A DNA stretch of 5,809 nucleotides, taken from Actinomycetota bacterium (GTDB lineage Bacteria > Actinomycetota > Coriobacteriia > Anaerosomatales > Anaerosomataceae). The stretch covers positions 1 to 5,809 of the forward strand of contig DSAI01000090.1 of NCBI GenBank assembly GCA_011372845.1. The letters run 5' to 3'. The notes beneath the pieces are model-generated. The model was not told the DNA's origin, ran no database searches, and saw nothing but the letters and a program-made list of their open reading frames with translations. Every line of letters starts with the position of its first letter. Position 1 is the stretch's first letter. A program made the translations under genes and the position numbers. Positions 1-5,180 of the stretch are shown piece by piece.

Positions 1-345
1 ATCTACGTGATCCTGCACGGCCACGTCACTCCGGGGGGCGGCTTCCAGGGCGGAACCATGATCGGAGCGCTGGTGATCGCGCTCACCCTGGTACTGGAGG
101 ACACGCGCTCGGCAGCGCTGCTGCCCCGAAGACCCGCACGGCTCCTCCAGGTGGCGGCGCCACTCACGTTCTTCGGCGTGGGGGTCATCGGTCTCGTGCT
201 CTGGGGTGAGTACCTGTATTACCCGAGGGATCCTTCGTCGCTCTGGATCACGGAGCTCCTGCTCCTGGTGATCGAGGCTGGCATCGGGCTTGGCGGGGCG
301 ATTGTGATCGCCACGATCTTCCGAGTGATGGGAGCGCAGCGATGA
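1..345 (+). CDS. mrpB: MrpB/MnhB-type antiporter subunit B, 5'-truncated by the window
   Basis: This is the C-terminal part (114 residues visible) of an MrpB/MnhB-family membrane subunit. The reading frame is open from base 1, so the true start lies upstream; the family is usually about 140 aa, so roughly 25-30 residues are probably missing. Visible residues 6-18 carry the family hallmark HGHVTPGGGFQGG, a Gly-rich turn leading into a helix (about 19-31). Two more hydrophobic helices follow at about 49-68 and 83-107, the last with an acidic residue (Glu92) and the Gly-rich pattern typical of the MrpB end. MrpB has no known catalytic site; it is a structural membrane subunit of Mrp antiporters and of Mrp-derived hydrogenase complexes (MbhF-like). 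The stop overlaps the mrpC start as ATGA, which suggests translational coupling. The GTG at 7 is not a credible start because the hallmark motif begins at once after it. The family call is firm; the sub-complex is not known. Confidence 0.5.
   Translation: MYVILHGHVTPGGGFQGGTMIGALVIALTLVLEDTRSAALLPRRPARLLQVAAPLTFFGVGVIGLVLWGEYLYYPRDPSSLWITELLLLVIEAGIGLGGAIVIATIFRVMGAQR
330..334 (+). promoter_or_regulatory. Ribosome binding site for mrpC
   Basis: GGGAG lies seven bases before the ATG at 342, inside the last codons of mrpB. It supports that start and fits coupled translation across the ATGA overlap. Confidence 0.5.
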
Positions 346-695
346 TCGACGCGCTCTGGCAAAACCTGGACTATGCGGCGTCGGTCGTGCTGTTCTGCAT
401 CGGCCTGTACACGGTGATCACACGTGAGAACCTCATCAAGAAGTTCATGGGCCTCAACATCATGGAAACGGCTGTCTTCGCGTTCATCGTCGCGCTCGGC
501 GTCGTGGAAGGCGGCGACGCCCCGATCGCGGGAAGCGGCGCCACGCCGCCATTCATCAATCCCCTGCCACAAGCACTGATCCTCACCGGCATCGTGGTCG
601 CCGTGAGCACGACAGCGCTCGCACTGAGCCTGATCATACGCATCTGGCGCCAGTGCGGCACCATCGAGGCTGACGAGTTGCGGGAGGTCGAGTGA
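342..695 (+). CDS. mrpC: MrpC/MnhC-type antiporter subunit C (NuoK-like)
   Basis: This is a complete 117-aa small membrane subunit of the MrpC/NuoK family, near the usual length for MrpC. Three helices are visible: about 11-27, 36-54 and 76-101. The strongest family mark is the start of the third helix, PLPQALILTGIVV (residues 74-86), which matches the PLPQALxLTAIVI signature of MrpC. In NuoK the second and third helices hold acidic residues that link the proton path between antiporter modules. Here the second helix reads GLNIMETAVF, with Glu42 three residues past the position of the NuoK TM2 Glu. The C-terminal tail (about 102-117) is charged and acidic. The start overlaps mrpB by four bases and a ribosome binding site precedes it; mrpD follows after one base. 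The B-C-D order is the standard Mrp order. MrpC is known to contact MrpA and MrpD in Mrp complexes; its role here is inferred from that. Confidence 0.5.
   Translation: MIDALWQNLDYAASVVLFCIGLYTVITRENLIKKFMGLNIMETAVFAFIVALGVVEGGDAPIAGSGATPPFINPLPQALILTGIVVAVSTTALALSLIIRIWRQCGTIEADELREVE
682..688 (+). promoter_or_regulatory. Ribosome binding site for mrpD
   Basis: GGGAGGT, close to the ideal Shine-Dalgarno sequence, lies eight bases before the ATG at 697 and within the 3' end of mrpC. It fixes the mrpD start just after the mrpC TGA. Confidence 0.5.
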
Positions 696-696
696 G

Positions 697-2187
697 ATGA
701 GCGACTGGTCGCCGCTGCTCGCCGTGTTCCTGGTGCTCCCGCTCACCGCGGCCGTGCTCACGCCGGCCGTTTGCCGGTCATCTTCCACACGAGGCTGGGC
801 ATGGACGCTCGTCACGATGCTGGTGACCAGCGTGATCGGCGGCGTCCTTATCGCGCGCGTGGCCACCCGGGGTCCGTTCTCCTATGTCGTGGGTGGCTGG
901 ACCGCACCCTACGGCATCGAGCTCCGATTCGACGAGTTCAGCGCGGTGGTGGCGATCATCTGCCTCCTGGGTGTGCTCGCCATAGTCTTCTCGCGACGGT
1001 ATGCGGAGCGCGCGCTCCAGGCCGAGCGGATACCGTACTACTACGCGCTCCTGCTGCTGAATCTCACAGGGATGCTCGGGTTCACGGTGACCGGCGACCT
1101 GTTCAACCTCTTCGTCTTCCTCGAGATCCTGTCGCTGTCCGGTTATGCCCTCGTGGCCATCAGCGGAGAGAAGATCGCCGAGATGGCTGCGTTCAAGTAC
1201 CTCGTGATGGGCGCCATCTCATCCCTCATGGTGCTCTTCGGAACGGGGATGCTGTACGCCCTGACCGGCAGCCTCAACATGGCTGACATCACCTCCCGCC
1301 TGGCCGGCGCCACACAGACTCCCCTCATCGTGGCGCTCGGGGCCATGACACTCGGCTTCATGGTGAAGGCCGCCCTCTTCCCGCTCCACGTCTGGCTTCC
1401 TGATGCGCACGCCATCGCCCCCAGCCCGGTATCGGCCATCCTCTCCGGCCTCGTGGTGAAGGTGGGGATCATCGGGATGCTGCGCCTGTATCAGATCGCA
1501 TACGGATCGGGCGCCGTCGACCTCGCAGGGCTGAACCTGGTGCTGACCTGGCTGGGGGCCCTCGCCATCGTCATGGGGGCCTTCTTCGCCGTGTTCCAGG
1601 ACGACATCAAGATGATGTTGGCGTACTCGACGATATCCAACATCGGGTACATCGTGATGGGTCTCGGGCTCGCCTCGACCTACTCGGTCATCGGCGCAAG
1701 CGTCCATGTCTTCAACCACGCGCTGATCAAGGCGACCCTGTTCCTTGGCGCCGGAGCGCTGATACACCAGACCGGTAAGCGCACGCTCACAGACCTCGCG
1801 GGAATCGGCAAGGCGATGCCGTTCACGGTGGCCGCGATCTCCATCGGCGCGATATCGATCGTGGGCATACCCCCTACCGCGGGCTTCCTCTGCAAGTGGT
1901 ACATCGCCCTCGGCGCGATGCAGGCGGGCCATCCGTTCTTCGGATTCGCCCTGGTCTTTGGGGCACTGCTCATCTTCATCTACTATATCCGGATGGTGAA
2001 CGCGTTCTACTTCCGCGAGCCGCGGGACCGAGCCGCCGTGGATGTCCAGGAGGCCCCTGCGACCATGCTGATACCGGTGCTCGTCCTGGCGATCCTGTGT
2101 CTCGTGATGGGTGTGCTCGGTAGGCTACCGCTCACGTTCATCGAGCCTGCGGTGGAGCGGCTCCTCATGCCGGTGGGAGGTGGATAG
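697..2187 (+). CDS. mrpD: MrpD/MnhD-type antiporter subunit D (proton-translocating)
   Basis: This is a complete 496-aa protein of the Proton_antipo_M family, the usual length for MrpD. About 14 hydrophobic helices are visible, with TM3 near 79-99, TM5 near 135-155, TM7 near 209-228, TM8 near 242-262, TM11 near 333-357 and TM12 near 376-402. The full set of channel residues is present: Glu143 (TM5, LFVFLEILSLSGY), Lys224 (TM7, MVKAALFPLHVWLPDAH), Lys255 (TM8, SGLVVKVG), His337, His341 and Lys345 (TM11, HVFNHALIK) and Lys400 (TM12, GFLCKWY). The TM3-TM4 linker and the SGEKIAEMAAFKYL stretch after TM5 are MrpD-like rather than NuoL-like. There is no C-terminal lateral helix of the NuoL kind. 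It is expected to move protons, possibly coupled to Na+ export, across the cytoplasmic membrane as part of the complex. It follows mrpC by one base and runs straight into the next paralogue. This is the most canonical of the four antiporter-like subunits here. Confidence 0.5.
   Translation: MSDWSPLLAVFLVLPLTAAVLTPAVCRSSSTRGWAWTLVTMLVTSVIGGVLIARVATRGPFSYVVGGWTAPYGIELRFDEFSAVVAIICLLGVLAIVFSRRYAERALQAERIPYYYALLLLNLTGMLGFTVTGDLFNLFVFLEILSLSGYALVAISGEKIAEMAAFKYLVMGAISSLMVLFGTGMLYALTGSLNMADITSRLAGATQTPLIVALGAMTLGFMVKAALFPLHVWLPDAHAIAPSPVSAILSGLVVKVGIIGMLRLYQIAYGSGAVDLAGLNLVLTWLGALAIVMGAFFAVFQDDIKMMLAYSTISNIGYIVMGLGLASTYSVIGASVHVFNHALIKATLFLGAGALIHQTGKRTLTDLAGIGKAMPFTVAAISIGAISIVGIPPTAGFLCKWYIALGAMQAGHPFFGFALVFGALLIFIYYIRMVNAFYFREPRDRAAVDVQEAPATMLIPVLVLAILCLVMGVLGRLPLTFIEPAVERLLMPVGGG
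2176..2182 (+). promoter_or_regulatory. Ribosome binding site deciding the GTG start at 2188
   Basis: GGAGGTG is a near-perfect Shine-Dalgarno sequence five bases before GTG 2188, spanning the last codons of mrpD. The mrpD stop TAG (2185-2187) sits directly before the GTG in the same frame, so no earlier start is possible. The next in-frame ATG is at codon 48, too late for an intact TM1 and TM2. Confidence 0.5.
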
Positions 2188-3660
2188 GTGGAAGTCACCG
2201 ACGCACGCGTCGTACTCGCGCCCGCCATCTCTCTGATCTGCGCGGGGCTCGTGTTCGCCGCCGCCGAGCACACGTTCTGGAGGCGGTTCCTCAGCCTCTC
2301 CGCGGCGCTCGCCAAACTCGTGATCGTGATGTCCATGCTTCCGGGATCGCTCCGCGGCATCGTGTACACCTTCGACCTCGTGGAGTTCACGCCCGGAGTG
2401 GGGCTTGCGTTCCGGGCGGACGCCCTCGGCATGTTCTTCTCGGTCGTGTCATCGACCCTATGGCTCATAACGACGATCTACGCGATCGGCTACATGGAGC
2501 AGGAGCCCAACCGCCGTCGCTTCTTCGGCTTCTTCGCACTCTGTGTCTCCACCACGGTGGGAGTGGCGTTCGCCGAGAACCTTCTCACTCTCTTCCTGTT
2601 CTACGAGACGCTTACCATCTGCACCTATCCGCTTGTCATACACGAGGAGACACCGGAGGCGATGAAGGCCGGCCGCAAGTACCTGGCCTACACGCTCACC
2701 GGAGGAGCGTTCGTGCTGCTGGGTTCCATCGTCACCTATCAGATGGCCGGGACCATGACGCTCAGCCAGCCGGGGATACTCTCGTTGGAATCCGGGCGTG
2801 GCGCGCTGACGCTTCTGTTCGTCTGCCTCATCGCGGGCTTCGGGGTGAAGGCGGCGATCATGCCGCTGCATGGCTGGCTCCCGAGCGCGATGGTGGCCCC
2901 CACGCCGGTGAGTGCGCTGCTGCATGCCGTTGCCGTTGTGAAGGTCGGCGCGTTCGGTGTGCTGCGTACGATATACAACGTGTTCGGGGTAGGGCTGCTC
3001 AAAGAGCTCGGCGTCTGTGACTGGCTGGCCGGGCTTGCGGCGTTCACCATCATCGTGGCCTCGGTCATCGCCGTCTTTCAGGACAACTTCAAACGGCGGC
3101 TCGCGTTCTCCACCGTCAGCCAGCTGTCGTACATCGTCCTCGGCGCATCCTTGCTCACCCCGCTGGCGGCGACCGCTGCCATCGTGCATATCGCCAATCA
3201 GGCGTTCGCGAAGATCACGATGTTCTTCGTGGCAGGCTCGATACAACGCACCACAGGGAAGACGTCGATCCACGAGCTCGCGGGCATCGGCTACCGCATG
3301 CCGTACACGATGGGAGCGTTCACCGTGGCCGCGCTGAGCTTCATCGGTGTCCCGCTGTTCGCCGGATTCGTGACCAAGTGGTATCTCTCGCTCGGCGCCA
3401 TGGAGAGCGGCCAGTGGTGGTACGTGATCGTGATGCTCGCCAGTGCGCTCCTCAACGCCGCTTACTGGATGCCGGTGATATACACGGCGTTCTTCAGAGG
3501 GTCACACGACGCGGTCGAGGTCCATGAGGCGCATTGGACGATGCTCGGACCCGCTCTCCTGTGCGCAGGGTACGTGCTGATGCTCGGAATGACGGTCTCT
3601 GTGCCGGGCATGCCCTTCGCGCTCGCCCAGGCCGCAGTCCATTTCGTCTTCGGGATGTAG
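2188..3660 (+). CDS. Second antiporter-like subunit, NuoL/MrpA-like at TM3-TM4 and TM8 (complex I subunit 5 type)
   Basis: This is a complete 490-aa Proton_antipo_M protein with about 14 helices. Channel residues visible are Glu140 (TM5, LFLFYETLTICTY), Lys221 (TM7, FGVKAAIMPLHGW), His246 and Lys252 (TM8, LLHAVAVVKVG), Lys342 (TM11) and Lys397 (TM12, GFVTKWY). It differs from the MrpD just upstream. The TM3-TM4 region reads IYAIGYMEQEPNRRRFF, as in NuoL and MrpA. TM8 has the NuoL/MrpA-type LLH pattern with one extra residue before the Lys. The TM7 loop is LPSAMVAPTPVSA, with Ser233 where LPDAM would be usual. In TM11 it has HIANQAFAK: His334 is kept, but Gln338 replaces the second His. It lacks the NuoL C-terminal amphipathic arm. 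It starts at GTG directly after the mrpD stop. It is likely another proton-moving module of the same complex. NuoL-like, MrpA-N-terminal-like and MrpD-like labels are all defensible, so I give no gene symbol. Confidence 0.5.
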   Translation: MEVTDARVVLAPAISLICAGLVFAAAEHTFWRRFLSLSAALAKLVIVMSMLPGSLRGIVYTFDLVEFTPGVGLAFRADALGMFFSVVSSTLWLITTIYAIGYMEQEPNRRRFFGFFALCVSTTVGVAFAENLLTLFLFYETLTICTYPLVIHEETPEAMKAGRKYLAYTLTGGAFVLLGSIVTYQMAGTMTLSQPGILSLESGRGALTLLFVCLIAGFGVKAAIMPLHGWLPSAMVAPTPVSALLHAVAVVKVGAFGVLRTIYNVFGVGLLKELGVCDWLAGLAAFTIIVASVIAVFQDNFKRRLAFSTVSQLSYIVLGASLLTPLAATAAIVHIANQAFAKITMFFVAGSIQRTTGKTSIHELAGIGYRMPYTMGAFTVAALSFIGVPLFAGFVTKWYLSLGAMESGQWWYVIVMLASALLNAAYWMPVIYTAFFRGSHDAVEVHEAHWTMLGPALLCAGYVLMLGMTVSVPGMPFALAQAAVHFVFGM

Positions 3661-3665
3661 AGGTG
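3660..3665 (+). promoter_or_regulatory. Ribosome binding site deciding the ATG start at 3672
   Basis: GAGGTG overlaps the last base of the preceding stop codon and lies six bases before ATG 3672. It favours this start over the in-frame GTG at 3663, which is itself part of the binding site, and over the ATG at 3534 inside the previous gene. Confidence 0.5.
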
Positions 3666-3671
3666 GTCTGT

Positions 3672-5171
3672 ATGGATACCGAAGCGACCCGCTCGCTCCT
3701 CCCCCTGCTGGCGTTCCTGCTGCCGATGGCAGGAGCCGTGATCGCGGTGCCGCTGCAACGTGCGTCGGATCAGGTACGGAACCTGGTGCTCGCCGCGATT
3801 GCCGCTACCGTGGCCGTGATCGCGATCGTCCTGGGCGCAGGAGTGGCCTCCGGCTCGGTGTATGAGCTGTTCATCCTGCAGCTCACTCCGCAGATATGGA
3901 TGTACCTGCGGGTGGACGCCATGGGCGCGCTCTTCGGCATGACCGCAGCGGTACTGTGGACCCTCGCTCTGGTCTACTCGTGGGGCTACATGCACGGAGA
4001 GCACCGGCTCGGACGCTACTACAGCTTCTTCATCCTCTGCCTCGCCTGGACGATGGGGGTCGCCTATGCCGGCAATCTGCTCACGTTCCTGATCTTCTAC
4101 GAACTCTTCAGCATCCTCACCTACCCGCTCGTCGTCCACGAAGAGACGCCCGAGGCGATGGCGGCGGGGACCAAGTACATCATCTACATCCTCGTGGGAG
4201 GGACGCTCGTCCTGCTCGCGATCGTGTTGACCTTCTTCGCTGCCGGCGACCAGACGCTCACGGCGGGCGGGATCCTGTCAGCGGAGATCGGCAGTGGCCG
4301 GCTGCTCGCCATCTTCTGGTGCTTCCTGATCGGCTTCGGCGTCAAGGCCGCACTCGTACCGCTGCACGGCTGGGTGCCCGACGCACATCCCGCGGCTCCA
4401 GCCCCGTTCTCCGCCGTCCTCTCTGGCGTGATGGTGGCTGCGGGCAGCTTCGGCATCATGCGCGTGATGTTCTATGTGTTCGGCGCTGACCTGTTGGGCT
4501 ACCTGGGCGTGATGCGGTACCTCACCTGGATCGCGGGATTCACGGTGCTGTTCGCTGCGGTGCTTGCGGTGAACCAGGACAACCTGAAGCGGCGCCTGGC
4601 GTACTCGACCATCAGCCAGATGGCGTATGTGGTACTCGGCGTGTCTCTTCTGGGCACGGAGGCGACCATCGGCGCGCTCGTGCACATCACCAATCACGCG
4701 TTCATGAAGGGCGCGCTGTTCCTGTGTGCCGGACTGTTCATCCGCCGGCTCGGAGCCGCGCGCGTGAGCCAACTGGACGGGGCCGCCAAGCGCATGCCGG
4801 TGACGGCGGCAGGCTTTGCGATCGCCTCCCTCGCGATGATCGGAACCCCGCCCCTCTCCGGGTTCGTGAGCAAGTGGTATCTGGGGATCGGAATGCTCGA
4901 GACGGGCAACCCGTGGCTGCTCGCCGTGCTCCTGGGCGGAGCGCTCATGGCTGCAGTCTACCTGCTGCCGATCGTGTACCGCATGTACTTCCGTGAGCCG
5001 GTCCTGACTCCCGAAGACAAGGCGACAGCCGAGGGCCGGGAGGCGCCCGGGGCGATGCTCGCGCCGCTCGTGGTCGCCACCATCCTCACCTTCGTACTGG
5101 GTCTCGGAGCGTCGCTCCCCGGTATGCCGGTCGCGTTGGCGCGTATGGCCGCCGAGTCGTTCTTCCATTAG
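3672..5171 (+). CDS. Third antiporter-like subunit, with the TM8 lysine replaced by alanine
   Basis: This is a complete 499-aa Proton_antipo_M protein with about 14 helices. It keeps Glu144 (TM5, LIFYELFSILTY), Lys225 (TM7, FGVKAALVPLHGW), His338, His342 and Lys346 (TM11, HITNHAFMK) and Lys401 (TM12, GFVSKWY). TM8 reads SAVLSGVMVAAG, so Ala256 stands where MrpD has Lys. The TM3-TM4 region (VYSWGYMHGEHRLGRYY) is NuoL/MrpA-like. It shares HEETPEAM after TM5 and a C-terminal PGMPxALA with the gene just upstream, which points to a shared duplication origin. Yet its TM7-TM8 segment (VPDAHPAAPAPFSAVLSG) is closer to MrpD in spacing. There is no C-terminal lateral helix. The start is set at ATG 3672 by the ribosome binding site and by a sensible first helix (about 8-28). 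An upstream in-frame ATG at 3534 would add 46 Arg-rich residues encoded inside the previous gene, so I reject it. It is probably a proton-moving module of the same membrane complex; the missing Lys may change its coupling. Confidence 0.5.
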   Translation: MDTEATRSLLPLLAFLLPMAGAVIAVPLQRASDQVRNLVLAAIAATVAVIAIVLGAGVASGSVYELFILQLTPQIWMYLRVDAMGALFGMTAAVLWTLALVYSWGYMHGEHRLGRYYSFFILCLAWTMGVAYAGNLLTFLIFYELFSILTYPLVVHEETPEAMAAGTKYIIYILVGGTLVLLAIVLTFFAAGDQTLTAGGILSAEIGSGRLLAIFWCFLIGFGVKAALVPLHGWVPDAHPAAPAPFSAVLSGVMVAAGSFGIMRVMFYVFGADLLGYLGVMRYLTWIAGFTVLFAAVLAVNQDNLKRRLAYSTISQMAYVVLGVSLLGTEATIGALVHITNHAFMKGALFLCAGLFIRRLGAARVSQLDGAAKRMPVTAAGFAIASLAMIGTPPLSGFVSKWYLGIGMLETGNPWLLAVLLGGALMAAVYLLPIVYRMYFREPVLTPEDKATAEGREAPGAMLAPLVVATILTFVLGLGASLPGMPVALARMAAESFFH

Positions 5172-5174
5172 GAG
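5170..5174 (+). promoter_or_regulatory. Ribosome binding site for the fourth antiporter-like gene
   Basis: AGGAG overlaps the preceding TAG stop and lies six bases before ATG 5181, indicating coupled translation of the two genes. Confidence 0.5.
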
Positions 5175-5180
5175 CGGACC

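Noticed and set aside
7..9. GTG as the start of the first gene
   Set aside because: The frame is open to base 1 and the MrpB hallmark follows at once, so the gene begins upstream of the window.
771..1286. A 171-codon open frame on the plus strand in a second frame of mrpD
   Set aside because: Arg- and Pro-rich translation lying wholly inside mrpD, which has the conserved motifs in its own frame. Similar shadows at 2460-3020, 3017-3337, 3896-4489 and 5383-5655 were also discarded.
2458..3273. A 271-codon open frame on the minus strand
   Set aside because: It is antisense to the second antiporter-like gene, highly charged and low in complexity, with no recognisable motif; a codon-bias shadow. 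The minus-strand frames at 219-866, 1219-1932 and 3462-4139 were rejected for the same reason.
3663..3665. GTG as an alternative start of the third antiporter-like gene
   Set aside because: The GTG is part of the ribosome binding site and has no good binding site of its own at proper spacing.
3534..3671. A 46-residue N-terminal extension of the third antiporter-like gene from ATG 3534
   Set aside because: It overlaps the end of the previous gene by 127 bases and gives an Arg/Asp-rich peptide ahead of TM1. A clear ribosome binding site supports ATG 3672 instead.
3658..3671. Intergenic gap checked for a terminator or promoter
   Set aside because: At 11 bases it is too short, holds only a ribosome binding site, and shows no hairpin with a T-run. 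The other junctions are shorter still.
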